From Halomonas getboli (GTDB taxonomy: Bacteria > Pseudomonadota > Gammaproteobacteria > Pseudomonadales > Halomonadaceae): DNA of 64,000 bases. Positions 15,423 to 25,519 of this stretch are shown one piece after another. Location: NCBI RefSeq assembly GCF_023094245.1, contig NZ_JALMEW010000002.1, positions 310,001-374,000 of the forward strand, given 5' to 3'. Position 1 is the stretch's first letter. Each line of letters begins with the position of its first letter. The notes under the pieces are model-generated. The model had not been told where the DNA came from. It did not search any database and saw only the letters and a list, made by a program, of their open reading frames with translations. A program made the translations under genes and the position numbers.

Positions 15423-16775
15423 ATGACCGAAACGACCGAGACGCTGGAACACCGCCTGTCGCGCATTCACCTGGCGCTGGAGAAGGAACATCTGGAATGG
15501 GTCGACGACGTGATCGCCGACCTGGAGCCCGCCGAGGTCGCCCTGCTGCTGGAGTCGCTGCCGCTCGACGCGCGCATCCGGCTGTGGGAACGCGTGCCTC
15601 AGGAGGTCGACGGCGAGGTACTGCTGCACGTCCACGACGAGGCGCGCAGCACCCTGATCGACGACATGGACCACGCCGAGATCGTGGCCGCCACCGCCGG
15701 GCTCGACACCGCCGATCTGGCGGAGCTGTTCGAGGACCTGCCGCAGCAGGTCGCCGAGGACATGCTGCGCTCCATGGACGAGCTGCAGCGCGCTCGCCTG
15801 CAGGAGACCCTGGCCTTCGAGGAGGACTCTGCCGGGCGTTTGATGCGCACCGACACCATCGCCGTGCGCGCCGACGTCAGCCTGGAGACCGTACAGCGTT
15901 TCCTGCGCTGGAAGCAGGAGGTGCCCGACAATACCGACAGCCTGATGGTGGTCGACCGCAACGGCCTGTTCATGGGCGTGCTGCCGCTGGCCCGGCTGGT
16001 GGCCAGCGATCAGGATCAGGCCGTGGCCGACCTGATGGACAGCGATGTCGACAGCATCCAGGTGACCATGAAGTCCCTCGACGTGGCCACCCTGTTCCAG
16101 ACCCACGACCTGGTCTCGGCGCCGGTGGTCGACGCCCGCGGCCTGCTGCTCGGCCGCATCGTGATCGATGACATCGTCGACGTGATCCGTGAGCAGTCCG
16201 AACAGGCGCTGATGAACATGGCCGGCCTCGACGAGGAGGAAGACCTGTTCGCCCCGGTGCTGCCCAGCGCCAAGCGCCGCGCCGTGTGGCTCGGCATCAA
16301 CCTGCTGACCGCCTTCCTGGCCGCCTGGGTGATCGGCCGCTTCGAGGCGGCCCTGGACCAGCTGGTGGCGCTGGCGGTGCTGATGCCGATCGTCGCCAGC
16401 ATGGGCGGCATCGCCGGCAGCCAGACCCTGACGCTGGCGATCCGCGGCCTGGCGCTGGGCCAGATCAGCCGCACCAACAGCAACTGGCTGCTGCGCAAGG
16501 AGGTCGGCATCGCGGTGCTCAACGGCCTGCTGTGGGCGCTGGTGGTGGCGGCACTGGCGATCGTCTGGTTCGGCAGTTTCGGCATCGGCGTCATCATCGC
16601 CGCCGCCCTGGTGATCAACATGCTCGCCGCCGGCGTCGCCGGTATCGTCATTCCGCTGCTGCTCAAGCGCCTCGGCATCGATCCCGCCCTGTCCGGCTCG
16701 GTGGTGCTGACCACGGTGACCGACGTGGTCGGCTTCATGTCCTTCCTCGGCCTGGCCACGCTCTTCCTGCTGTAA
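15423..16775 (+). CDS. mgtE: Magnesium transporter MgtE
   Basis: A 450-residue Mg2+ channel/transporter of the inner membrane. The N-terminal helical superfamily domain (about 1-125, repeats of LLESLP/LFEDLP type) is followed by a pair of CBS domains (about 130-250). The five-helix pore begins near 285 and includes PIVASMGGIAGSQTLTLAIRGLALGQI. The start is ATG at 15423 after CAGGGAGACGCC. Mg2+ gating by the N and CBS domains is known for the family. Confidence 0.96.
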   Translation: MTETTETLEHRLSRIHLALEKEHLEWVDDVIADLEPAEVALLLESLPLDARIRLWERVPQEVDGEVLLHVHDEARSTLIDDMDHAEIVAATAGLDTADLAELFEDLPQQVAEDMLRSMDELQRARLQETLAFEEDSAGRLMRTDTIAVRADVSLETVQRFLRWKQEVPDNTDSLMVVDRNGLFMGVLPLARLVASDQDQAVADLMDSDVDSIQVTMKSLDVATLFQTHDLVSAPVVDARGLLLGRIVIDDIVDVIREQSEQALMNMAGLDEEEDLFAPVLPSAKRRAVWLGINLLTAFLAAWVIGRFEAALDQLVALAVLMPIVASMGGIAGSQTLTLAIRGLALGQISRTNSNWLLRKEVGIAVLNGLLWALVVAALAIVWFGSFGIGVIIAAALVINMLAAGVAGIVIPLLLKRLGIDPALSGSVVLTTVTDVVGFMSFLGLATLFLL

Positions 16776-16851
16776 CCGCGGCTCCTGCTGCTGCCACCAC
16801 GCCCCGAGCCGTCGCCGTTCCGCGACGGCCGGCGTCTCCGCCGCGCCACTC

Positions 16852-16879
16852 TTGTGCGCCTCCGCATCCCCGCTAGCAT
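16852..16879 (+). promoter_or_regulatory. Candidate promoter of the 16972 lipoprotein gene
   Basis: TTGTGC (16852-16857), a 16-bp spacer and TAGCAT (16874-16879). A 9-bp-stem hairpin (16892-16913, arms AGGCCACCG/CGGTGGCCT) would sit at the very 5' end of the transcript. Weak consensus. Confidence 0.4.
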
Positions 16880-16971
16880 GAGAACCACGACAGGCCACCG
16901 CGCCCGGTGGCCTCGTCACCACGGGAAACGGCTTTCCCGCACGGATCGGCACGACGGAAAAGGAGAGACCC

Positions 16972-17373
16972 ATGTTGACCAAGACTCAGTTGATCAAAGC
17001 ACCGCTGACCAAGACACGCACCCTGATGATCGCGGCCGGCGCCATCGCCGTTCTGGGCATCACCGGCTGCGCCAGCGACAGCGCCTCCATGGAGATGAAA
17101 AGCACCGACTACGTGGTGACCGGCCTCGGCGACGACCGCCAGGAAGCCCTGGAAGCGGCCAAGGAGCGCGCCCTGGAGGTCTGCGAGGCTCGCGACCGGG
17201 ACGAGTTCATCATTCAGGAGCAGCAGGTGCTGGGGCCCGACGCCAGCGCGAAGAAGCGTCACGAGGCCGAAGCCATGGTGGAAGGCGGCACCGTCAACGA
17301 GGACACCAACCTGGCGGCCCTGAACGACGACGGCGAGGACTACAAGGCGATCTGGAGCGTCAGCTGCCGCTGA
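16972..17373 (+). CDS. Putative lipoprotein of unknown function
   Basis: 133 residues. A basic N-terminus, a hydrophobic stretch (about 18-32) and the lipobox LGITGC predict export and lipid attachment at Cys33. The mature part is charged and mostly helical, with an EALEAAKERALEVCEARD helix and only two further cysteines. A strong AAGGAGAGACC ribosome-binding site precedes the ATG. I do not recognise a family. It is monocistronic with its own terminator at 17432. Confidence 0.75.
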   Translation: MLTKTQLIKAPLTKTRTLMIAAGAIAVLGITGCASDSASMEMKSTDYVVTGLGDDRQEALEAAKERALEVCEARDRDEFIIQEQQVLGPDASAKKRHEAEAMVEGGTVNEDTNLAALNDDGEDYKAIWSVSCR

Positions 17374-17431
17374 TCGCCGGCATCTCGGCCGGCCTGCTGT
17401 CCCACGGAAATCACAGCCAGGAAGGCAACAA

Positions 17432-17461
17432 GAAAGGGCGCCCCGCGGGGCGCCCTTTCTC
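17432..17461. terminator. Bidirectional terminator between the lipoprotein gene and gdhB
   Basis: A perfect palindrome of AGAAAGGGCGCCCCG and its complement. Both flanks carry A/T tracts, and the genes on either side converge. Confidence 0.85.
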
Positions 17462-17521
17462 GTGTCAGGCCGTATCAGCAGCGCTCGTGCCGACCCGTGT
17501 CAGGCCGACACGCTGCCTTGC

Positions 17522-20500
17522 CTAGGACTCGCTGTTGCTCTCGGCCAGATCCACCAGCTCGCGCACGGCCACGGCGAACAGCGGGAAGCCGCCCTGGCTA
17601 CCGCTGCCGACCTCCTCGAGCAGGCGACCCCAGCGCTGATGCATGCTCTCGTGGAGCGACAGCCAGCGCTCGACGCGTTCGGCGCTGTCGCGCGGCCCGT
17701 CTTCCATGCTCAGCACGCTCGAGGTCAGCGCCAGCTGCTGACGTTCGATGTCGTCGCGGAAGGTCTCACGCGCCTTCACCTGCCAGCCGTCGCGGACCTC
17801 GAGCTGCGAGACCTGCTGCAGCAGCCACGGCAGCTCCAGGCGCGCGCCGATCTCGTAGAACACCTCGGCGACCCGCTGCGGCTTGTCATCGTTCTGGCGC
17901 GCGGCATGGATGATGCCCAGCGCCGCATAGAGGCTGTTGGCCGCGGCCACCGTGGCGGCCAGGGCCTCCGGCACGCCGGCCTCGACCAGCTCCTGGCGGC
18001 GCGCCTCCCACTGGGCCTTCTCCTCGCCGCGCAGGCGCTTGCCGATGCCTTCCTGCAGCTGGGCCAGGCGCGGGCCGAAGTAGTCGATGGCGTCGCGGGT
18101 GCTCATGCTGCTGCGATGGCGCAGGAACCAGCGCGTTGCACGGCGCAGCATGCGCATCAGGTCGAGCATCATCGCGTACTGGACGTCGCTGGCCACCTTG
18201 TTGTCCAGCGCCTCGACCTGCTCCCACAGCTTGGTCAGCTGGAAGCTGTCGCGGGCGATCACGTAGGCGCGAGCGATGTCGGCGCGGCCGGCGCCGGTGG
18301 AGTCCATCAGCCGACGCATGAACACCACGCCCATGTGATCGATGATGTCGTTGGCCACCTGGGTGGCGACGATCTCGCGCTTGAGGCGGTGATCGTACAT
18401 CTCGTCGTGATAGCGCTCGGCCAGCACCGACGGGAAGACACGTTCGACAAAGCGGATGATGGTCGGGTCATCGGGCACGTCGGAGGCGATCAGGTCGCCC
18501 TTGAGCACGCTCTTGGCGTAGGAGATCAGCACCGACAGCTCGGGCAGGGTCATGCCCTGCTCCTGCTGGGCGCGCTCCTGAAGCTCCTCGTCGGCGGGCA
18601 GGAACTCCAGCTCGCGGTCGATCTGACCGGCCGATTCCAGCTCGCTGATGAAGCGACGGAAGGGCCCGATGCCCTCCTGGGAAAGGCGCTCGGCGAGATC
18701 CAGGGCCTGGGTCTGGCGATAGTTGTCGCGCAGCACCAGCTCGCTGACCTCGTCGGTCATGTCGGCCAGCAGCTGGTTGCGCTGCTTCTCGGTCATGTCG
18801 CCGCGGGAGACCACCTCGTCGATGAGGATCTTGATGTTGACCTCATGGTCGGAGCAGTTGACGCCGCCGGCGTTGTCGATGAAGTCGGTGTTGAGCCGCA
18901 CGCCCTTGGCCGCGGCTTCCATGCGCCCGCGCTGGGTGAGGCCGAGGTTGCCGCCCTCGCCGACCACGCGGCAGTTGAGGTCGCGACCGTCGATACGCAG
19001 GGCGTCGTTGGCCTTGTCGCCGACCTGGGCATCGCTTTCCATGCTGCCCTTGACGTAGGTGCCGATGCCGCCGTTCCAGATCAGGTCGACCTGGGAGACC
19101 AGCATGGCGCGGATCAGCTCGTTGGGCGACAGCTTGTCCTCGCGGATGCCGAAGGCCTTCTTCATCTGCGGGGTGATGGCGATCGACTTGGCGCTGCGCT
19201 TGAAGATACCGCCGCCCTCGGAGATCAGCGACGCATCATAGTCTTCCCAGCTCGAACGTGGCTGCGCGAACAGGCGCTGACGCTCGGCGAAGCTCGATGC
19301 GGCGTCCGGGGTCGGATCGACGAAGATGTGCAGATGGTTGAAGGCGCCCTTGAGCTGGATCTTGTCGGACAGCAGCATGCCGTTGCCGAACACGTCGCCC
19401 GCCATGTCGCCGATGCCGACCACGCTGAACTCGTCCTGCTGGGTGTTGATGCCCAGCCCGCGGAAGTGGCGCTTGACCGATTCCCAGGCGCCCTTGGCGG
19501 TGATGCCCATCTTCTTGTGGTCGTAGCCGTTGGCGCCGCCCGAGGCGAAGGCGTCGCCCAGCCAGTGGCCGTACTCGGCGGAGATCTCGTTGGCGATGTC
19601 TGAGAAGGTTGCCGTGCCCTTGTCGGCGGCCACCACCAGGTAGGCATCGTCATCGTCGTGGCGCACCACGTCTTTCGGCGGCACCACTTCGCCGCCGGCC
19701 AGATTGTCGGTGACGTCGAGCAGCGCACGGATGAAGGTCTGGTAGCAGGCGATACCTTCCTTCTGCACGGCCTCACGATCCGCACCCTCCGGCATGCGCT
19801 TGCAGACGAAGCCGCCCTTGGCGCCGACCGGCACGATCACCGCGTTCTTGACCTGCTGCGCCTTGACCAGGCCCAGCACCTCGGTACGGAAATCCTCGCG
19901 GCGATCGGACCAGCGCAGCCCGCCGCGGGCGACCTTGCCGCCGCGCAGGTGCACGCCCTCGACCCTCGGCGAGCAGACGAATATCTCGAAGGCCGGCCGC
20001 GGCTTGGGCATCCCGGTGACCCTGGAGGGCTCGAGCTTGAGGGCAATATAGTCCTTGACGCCGCCGCTCTCGGTACGCTGGTAGTAATTGGTGCGCAGGG
20101 TCGCCTGGATCAGCTCCATGTAACGACGCAGCATGCGGTCGTCATTGAGGCTCGGCACCTCGTCGAGCAGTGCCAGGATGCGCGCCTCGCAGTCGGCGAT
20201 CTCGCTGGCCTCGGGGCGATCGGCGGGGTCGAAGCGCAGCTCGAACAGGGTCACCAACTCGCGGGTGATCTCGGGATGTTTCACCAGAGTGGTGGCGATG
20301 TAGTTCTGCGACATGCCGAAGCGGATCTGCTTCAGGTAGCGCGCGTAGGCGCGCAGCATCGCCACTTCGCGCCAGTCCAGGTTGGCGCCGATGATCAGTC
20401 GGTTGAAGGGATCGTTGTCGGCCTCGCCGGCCCAGATGCGCCGGAACGCCTCGATGAAGGGCTCGCGCATCTCCTGGAGGTTCACCTCGATGCTGGTGTG

Positions 20501-22363
20501 ATGCTCCAGGGTGAAGGCGTGAATCCAGTAGTCGCGGTCGGTGGCGTGGACCTCGTAGGGCCGCTCGCCGAGCACGCGTAGACCGAGATTCTCCATCATC
20601 GGCAGCACGTCGGAGAGCGGAATCGAGGCGTCGGGATGGAACAGCTTGAGATTGACGCCGCTGCCCTCTTCCTCGATCAGGCGGTACAGCGACAACGCCA
20701 GCGGCGCGCCGTCGTCGAGCTCGCCGAGATGCTGCAGGTCGTAGACCGCGGTGCGGGCGCTGAAATCGTCGCGGTAGCTGGCCGGGAAGGCGTCGCGGAA
20801 GCGGCCCATCAGCAGGTTGGCCTGCTCCTCGCCGAAGCCCTCGATGGCGGCGTTGAGCAGGTCGTCGCGCCAGTTGCGGGCCAGCTTGACCAGCTTGTCC
20901 TCGAGGCGCTTGATGTCGTAGTCGGTCGGCGCATCGCCGTTGAAGCGCAGGATGAACTGGATACGCGCCAGCACCGACTCGGAGAGATAGGTGTTGAAGT
21001 CGCCGAAGGTGGCATCGAGCTCCTGGCACAGCAGCTCCTGCAGCCGCAGCCGCAGCTCGGTGGAGAACACGTCGCGGGGTACGAACACCAGGCAGGAATA
21101 GAACTTGCCGAAGCGATCCTCGCGGATGAACAGCCGCACCCGGCGCCGCTCGCGGATGTCGAGGATGCCCAGCGCCGTCTGCGCCAGCTCGTCGACATCG
21201 ATCTGGAACAGATCATCGCGCGGATAGACCTCGAGGATCTGCATCAGCTGCTTGCCGTTGTGGGCCTGCGGACTGAAGCCGGAGATCTCCATCACCGAGC
21301 TCAGCTTGCGGCGCAGGATCGGCACGTGGCGCGGCGAGTCGTTGTAGACGGTGGCGGTGAACAGCCCCAGGAAGCGCCGCTCGCCGATGATGTTGCCCTC
21401 GGCGTCGTAGCGGTCGATGGAGATGTAGTCCGGGTAGGTCGGCCGATGGATGCGAGCGTGATGGGCGCTCTTGGCAAACGACAGCAGCTGGGGCACCAGC
21501 ACGAAGCGGTCGCCCTCGACGCCCAGGTCGGTGCGGATGCGCTCGAGGTAGCGCGGCTGGTCGAGGCGGAACACGCCGAGCTCGCTGCCCTTGACCTTGT
21601 CCAGGCGCTGCCGGCCCTTGCTCTCGTGTACCTCGTATTCGTCATAGCCGAAGAAGGTGAAGTTGTCCGCCAGCAGCCACTCGAGGAAGTCGATCGCCTC
21701 CTGATGGTCCTCGGACGCGACCTGTTCGGGGCAGCCGGCCTTCAGTTCGTCGATGGCCGCCCGCACCTTCTCGCGCATGGGGTCGAAGTCGGCCACCGCG
21801 GTGCGCACGTCGCCCAGCACCTCCTGCAGGCTGGCCTCGATCTCCTCCAGCTCCTCGGGATCGGAGTGGCGATCCACCTCGATGGCGATCAGCGACTCAC
21901 GCGAGGAGGGCGCATCGGCCTCGCCGGGCGCAGTCACCCGCCCCAGGCGACCCGACTTGTCGCGCTCCACCGCCAGCACGGCGTTGTGAATGGCGTGCAC
22001 GGTCATGCCGCGGCGATTGAGCTCCACGCGCACCGAGTCGACGAGGAACGGCATGTCCTGGTGCAGCACGGCGATGAAGGTGTGGGTGGACTGCCAGCCG
22101 TGCTCCTCGAAGTCCGGGTTGAAGACCCGCACCTTGGGATCGGCGGCGTCGAACTGCTGGATGAAGTGCCACACCGAGAGGGTCGCGCCGTAGAGATCGT
22201 CCAGCCGGCGGTCCGCAAGGTCCTCCAGCGGCACGGCGGCATAGAAGTATCTGGCGAAGGCCTCGACCGCCTCGGCCTTCTCCTTGTCCAGACGGCTCTG
22301 CAGCCGTTCCTCGAGCTGCTTGAGAAGATCCTGACGACTCTCCTCGTGTGCGACTTGTAGCAT
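17522..22363 (-). CDS. gdhB: NAD-specific glutamate dehydrogenase, large (GDH-180) type
   Basis: Oxidative deamination of glutamate to 2-oxoglutarate and ammonia. At 1613 residues it matches the ~180-kDa bacterial class. The N-terminal third holds ACT-like regulatory regions. The catalytic part shows GGLRWSDRREDFRTEVLGLVKAQQVKNAVIVPVGAKGGFV and the nucleotide fold near VVGIGDMAGDVFGNGM. The start at 22363 follows GAGGTG. It stands alone, with 250 bp upstream. Its symbol follows Pseudomonas usage. It would feed carbon from amino acids to the TCA cycle next to icd/aceA functions. Confidence 0.95.
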   Translation of the reverse strand: MLQVAHEESRQDLLKQLEERLQSRLDKEKAEAVEAFARYFYAAVPLEDLADRRLDDLYGATLSVWHFIQQFDAADPKVRVFNPDFEEHGWQSTHTFIAVLHQDMPFLVDSVRVELNRRGMTVHAIHNAVLAVERDKSGRLGRVTAPGEADAPSSRESLIAIEVDRHSDPEELEEIEASLQEVLGDVRTAVADFDPMREKVRAAIDELKAGCPEQVASEDHQEAIDFLEWLLADNFTFFGYDEYEVHESKGRQRLDKVKGSELGVFRLDQPRYLERIRTDLGVEGDRFVLVPQLLSFAKSAHHARIHRPTYPDYISIDRYDAEGNIIGERRFLGLFTATVYNDSPRHVPILRRKLSSVMEISGFSPQAHNGKQLMQILEVYPRDDLFQIDVDELAQTALGILDIRERRRVRLFIREDRFGKFYSCLVFVPRDVFSTELRLRLQELLCQELDATFGDFNTYLSESVLARIQFILRFNGDAPTDYDIKRLEDKLVKLARNWRDDLLNAAIEGFGEEQANLLMGRFRDAFPASYRDDFSARTAVYDLQHLGELDDGAPLALSLYRLIEEEGSGVNLKLFHPDASIPLSDVLPMMENLGLRVLGERPYEVHATDRDYWIHAFTLEHHTSIEVNLQEMREPFIEAFRRIWAGEADNDPFNRLIIGANLDWREVAMLRAYARYLKQIRFGMSQNYIATTLVKHPEITRELVTLFELRFDPADRPEASEIADCEARILALLDEVPSLNDDRMLRRYMELIQATLRTNYYQRTESGGVKDYIALKLEPSRVTGMPKPRPAFEIFVCSPRVEGVHLRGGKVARGGLRWSDRREDFRTEVLGLVKAQQVKNAVIVPVGAKGGFVCKRMPEGADREAVQKEGIACYQTFIRALLDVTDNLAGGEVVPPKDVVRHDDDDAYLVVAADKGTATFSDIANEISAEYGHWLGDAFASGGANGYDHKKMGITAKGAWESVKRHFRGLGINTQQDEFSVVGIGDMAGDVFGNGMLLSDKIQLKGAFNHLHIFVDPTPDAASSFAERQRLFAQPRSSWEDYDASLISEGGGIFKRSAKSIAITPQMKKAFGIREDKLSPNELIRAMLVSQVDLIWNGGIGTYVKGSMESDAQVGDKANDALRIDGRDLNCRVVGEGGNLGLTQRGRMEAAAKGVRLNTDFIDNAGGVNCSDHEVNIKILIDEVVSRGDMTEKQRNQLLADMTDEVSELVLRDNYRQTQALDLAERLSQEGIGPFRRFISELESAGQIDRELEFLPADEELQERAQQEQGMTLPELSVLISYAKSVLKGDLIASDVPDDPTIIRFVERVFPSVLAERYHDEMYDHRLKREIVATQVANDIIDHMGVVFMRRLMDSTGAGRADIARAYVIARDSFQLTKLWEQVEALDNKVASDVQYAMMLDLMRMLRRATRWFLRHRSSMSTRDAIDYFGPRLAQLQEGIGKRLRGEEKAQWEARRQELVEAGVPEALAATVAAANSLYAALGIIHAARQNDDKPQRVAEVFYEIGARLELPWLLQQVSQLEVRDGWQVKARETFRDDIERQQLALTSSVLSMEDGPRDSAERVERWLSLHESMHQRWGRLLEEVGSGSQGGFPLFAVAVRELVDLAESNSES

Positions 22364-22616
22364 CCATCACCTCGACTGCCAGCGGCCGCTTCATGCGGCC
22401 GGATCATTGGACCGGATCGCCGAGCCCGGAGATCCGTCGGCGCCTCGTCCCGTGAGACGCCGACAGTCCTCGCCAAAGGCCCGCGTTGGCAACAGCTTAC
22501 GCCTCTGACACGGCCCACCCCAGCAGCATGCCGGTTCTCTCATGACCATGTCGGTTACGCATTGCTCTTGACAATCCTCGCGGCAGCGGGGCGTCCTCTG
22601 AGGGAACCGGCCGCGG

Positions 22617-23723
22617 CTAGCGGCGCCGCTCCAGCAGGACGCCGCATTCGCAGTGGTGCGTCCAAGGGAACTGGTCGAAGAGCGCGAAACGTACCACCTC
22701 ATGGGTGCGAGTCAGGGTCTCCAGGTTGTCGGCGAGCGTATCCGGGTTGCATGAAATATAGACGATACGCTCGTAGCCACTGATCTGACCACAGCTGTCC
22801 TCATCCAGCCCGGCCCGCGGCGGATCCACCAGCACGGTAGAGAAATCGTAGTCGTCGAGGCCGAACTCGGCGACCCGGCGACCGCCCTTATCGCCGCGCA
22901 GCGCCTGGGAGAATTCCTCGGCGGACATGCGCCCCACCACGGCGTTGTCGACGCCGTTGGCGGCCAGGTTCTCGCGAGCGCTGGCGACCGAAGTGCGCGA
23001 GATCTCGGTGGCCAGCACGCGGCGGAAGTTCTCGGCCAGGGCGACGGTGAAATTGCCATTGCCGCAGTACAGCTCCACCAGATCGCGCTCGGTGCTGCCG
23101 GCGGTGACGTCGCGCGCCCAGGACAACATCGCGCGGCAGATCTCGGCGTTGGGCTGGGTGAAGCTGTTCTCGACCTGCTGATAGACGAGCTCGCGGCCGT
23201 CAACGTCGAGCCGCTCCCAGACGTGATCGCGGGTCAGTACCCGACGCTGCTTGCGGGCCCGACCGATGATCATGATGTCCAGCGCCTGCTCCAGCGCCCG
23301 GGCCTCGGCCTCCCAGGCCTCGTCGAGCTGGCGATGATAGATCAGCGTCACCAGCGCCTCGCCGGTCAGCGTGGTCAGAAACTCCACCTGGAACAACCGA
23401 TGGCGCAGGGCGCGGTTGTCGAGCAGGCGCTCGCGCAGCGCCGGCATCAGCTCGTTGATACGCCGGCCGGCCACCGGATAGTCGTCCAGGCGCACCACGG
23501 TCTTCTGCTTGGGATCCTCGGGATCGACCTCGAACATGGCGTAGTAGAGATCGTCGCCCTCGTGCCAGATCCGGAACTCGCAGCGCTGGCGATAGTGGCT
23601 GGGCGGCGAGGCAAAGACCTCCAGCGCCGGCGGGTTGAAGCGGGCGAACTGGGCGGTCAGGCGATCACGCTTGGCCGCGAGCTGCTCGTCATAGCGGTCG
23701 GGGTCGACAACGGGAATGGCCAC
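22617..23723 (-). CDS. trmA: tRNA (uracil-54-C5)-methyltransferase
   Basis: Makes T54 in the T loop of tRNAs. 368 residues, close to 366 in E. coli. The SAM site is VELYCGNGNFTVALA and the catalytic cysteine lies in YISCNPDTLADNL. The second motif LVDPPRAGLD and the C-terminal FPWTHHCECGVLLERR are typical for TrmA. The start is GTG at 23723 after AGGAGCCGCC. The 253 bp between it and gdhB hold no gene. Confidence 0.97.
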   Translation of the reverse strand: MAIPVVDPDRYDEQLAAKRDRLTAQFARFNPPALEVFASPPSHYRQRCEFRIWHEGDDLYYAMFEVDPEDPKQKTVVRLDDYPVAGRRINELMPALRERLLDNRALRHRLFQVEFLTTLTGEALVTLIYHRQLDEAWEAEARALEQALDIMIIGRARKQRRVLTRDHVWERLDVDGRELVYQQVENSFTQPNAEICRAMLSWARDVTAGSTERDLVELYCGNGNFTVALAENFRRVLATEISRTSVASARENLAANGVDNAVVGRMSAEEFSQALRGDKGGRRVAEFGLDDYDFSTVLVDPPRAGLDEDSCGQISGYERIVYISCNPDTLADNLETLTRTHEVVRFALFDQFPWTHHCECGVLLERRR

Positions 23724-23825
23724 GGCGGCTCCTGGAAGATGGTCGGTCGAATGGAATGAGCGAATACGGGAAAGACGGAAGGCACGGCGCTTGTGGGCGG
23801 CACGCGCCCCAGCGCAGCACGAGCC

Positions 23826-24602
23826 TCAGCGCAGCACCAGGGGATGCGTCTCGGCGAAGCCGAAGCCGGCCAGCCCGCGGGCCAGCGTCGGATCGGGGCC
23901 GGTGATCCAGCCTCGCTCGGCGGCCGGGCGACGCTGCGGCGCGGCGATCACCTGACCGGTGCGCCGGGCAATGGCATCGCCGGAGTCGACCCAGCGCACC
24001 GGATGCGGCACCGCGGCCTCGAGGGCCTCGCGCAGCAGCGGGAAATGGGTGCAGCCGAGCACCAGGGTATCGAGATCGGGTAGCTCGGCCAGCGGCGCCA
24101 GCACCCGGCGCAGCACCGCCATGTCCGGACGATCACCGGCCACCAGACGCTCGGCCTCGCCCACCAGCGGGTCGGCAGCCAGGCGGGTGACCCGGCAATC
24201 GCCGGCGAAGGCCTCGATCAGCCGCGCGGTGTAGGGCCGCGCCACGGTAGCGCTGGTGGCGAGCAGGCCGATATGGCGGCTCTGGCTGGCCCCGGCTGCG
24301 GGCTTGATCGCCGGCACGGTGCCCACCACCGGCACCGACAGCCGCTCGCGCAGGGCGTCGAGGGCCAGGGTGCTGGCGGTGTTGCAGGCGACCACCAGAC
24401 CGCAGGCGCCGCTGGCGGCCACCGCCGCCTCGCATACGGCGAGGATGCGCGCCACCAGCCAGCCGTCCTCGCGCACGCCATAGGGCAGCATGGCGTTGTC
24501 GCAGGCATAGGCCAGGGCGACCTCCGGCAGCCGGCGGCGCAGCGCCTCGACCACCGAGAGCCCGCCGACGCCGGAATCGAACACCAGCACCGGGCCCGTC
24601 AT
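23826..24602 (-). CDS. murI: Glutamate racemase
   Basis: Supplies D-glutamate for peptidoglycan. 258 residues. The catalytic cysteine pair is in VACNTAST and VLGCTHFPLL, and the N-terminal FDSGVGGLSV supplies the proximal aspartate. The ATG at 24602 gives the normal start; the frame continues upstream without homology. Product length is slightly short of E. coli (285), mainly at the N-terminus. Confidence 0.96.
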   Translation of the reverse strand: MTGPVLVFDSGVGGLSVVEALRRRLPEVALAYACDNAMLPYGVREDGWLVARILAVCEAAVAASGACGLVVACNTASTLALDALRERLSVPVVGTVPAIKPAAGASQSRHIGLLATSATVARPYTARLIEAFAGDCRVTRLAADPLVGEAERLVAGDRPDMAVLRRVLAPLAELPDLDTLVLGCTHFPLLREALEAAVPHPVRWVDSGDAIARRTGQVIAAPQRRPAAERGWITGPDPTLARGLAGFGFAETHPLVLR

Positions 24603-24776
24603 CGGCACGCCACCACGCGTTCGCCCCCCGGCCGGCCGAGCACGGGGGGCGAAGGAAATGTCAGAGTGGTCGAGGCGAACATCGGCATCGCAGGTTTTCC
24701 GTCGAACGATGCGGCGCATTCTACCTCAGTGGAGCCGGGACTCGAAGCCGTCACCCGGCGACGACAAGGATGGCGG

Positions 24777-25328
24777 TCAGGTCACCGGCTCCGGCGCATC
24801 GCGCAGCTCGGCATAGAGCTCGGGGTAGGCTTCCTGCAGGCGCTCGAGCTCGTCGGCCGCTCCCTCCGGCAGGGCCTCGGCCAGGCGTTCGAGATCGCCC
24901 TCGGCGAAGTGTTCGCGAATCAGCGGGAAGAGCAGCTCGCGCTCGTCGCGCAGATAGGCCCGGTGCGCGTCGAGATAGGCCTTGAGGTCGTCGGCGAAGC
25001 GATCCATGGGGATCACCGCATCCATGAGAATCATGTCGAGGTCGCCGGAAAGCCGCTTGAGCTGGACTTTCAGGGCACGATAGTTCTTCGAGAGACGCTC
25101 GGTCACCTCCTCGGTCTCCGGCGCCAGTTCCCGCAGGCGCTCGGAGCAGACGTGCTCCAGCGGCTGGCTGAAGCCGTCCTGGTAATCGAGGATATAATCC
25201 ACGACTTCCCGCACCAGCTGGAAATTCGGGCGTTCGCCCTCGGCCAGGGTCTTCTGCTTGAGCTGAAGAACGTGCAACATGCGGGCCATGTTGGCATGAT
25301 CCTGGCGCAGTTGGTTCAGCATGGGCAT
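24777..25328 (-). CDS. Hemerythrin-like domain protein with altered ligands
   Basis: 183 residues, all helical, with the four-helix HHE pattern. His11 (RQDHANM), Glu58 (PLEH), His122 (AHRAY), Glu129/131 and His140 (IREHF) are in place. The usual HH of the second helix (FHHPKE) is replaced by SQPLEH, so at least one iron ligand is absent or moved. The ATG at 25328 is preferred over one at 25355, because GAGGAGG sits 8 bases before it. Possible role in oxygen or redox sensing; function unproven. Confidence 0.8.
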   Translation of the reverse strand: MPMLNQLRQDHANMARMLHVLQLKQKTLAEGERPNFQLVREVVDYILDYQDGFSQPLEHVCSERLRELAPETEEVTERLSKNYRALKVQLKRLSGDLDMILMDAVIPMDRFADDLKAYLDAHRAYLRDERELLFPLIREHFAEGDLERLAEALPEGAADELERLQEAYPELYAELRDAPEPVT

Positions 25329-25519
25329 TGCGGCAGCCTCCTCAATATCGGTCATGGATGGAAGGCACTGGTGTTAGACGCGCCTTCGCCCTCCGGGTTC
25401 CTGGCCAATGGCACCGGCCGTCAGGGTTCGCCCACCTCGTTCGAGATCTTGCCCGACGCCGGGAGCGAATCCCCGGCATCGCGTATCCAACATAGCAGCC
25501 GTCAGCGAAGGAGTCAGAA

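Noticed and set aside
22567..22572. TTGACA in the trmA-gdhB gap as a promoter
   Set aside because: It faces the plus strand, away from both neighbours (minus-strand genes), with no -10 at the right distance.
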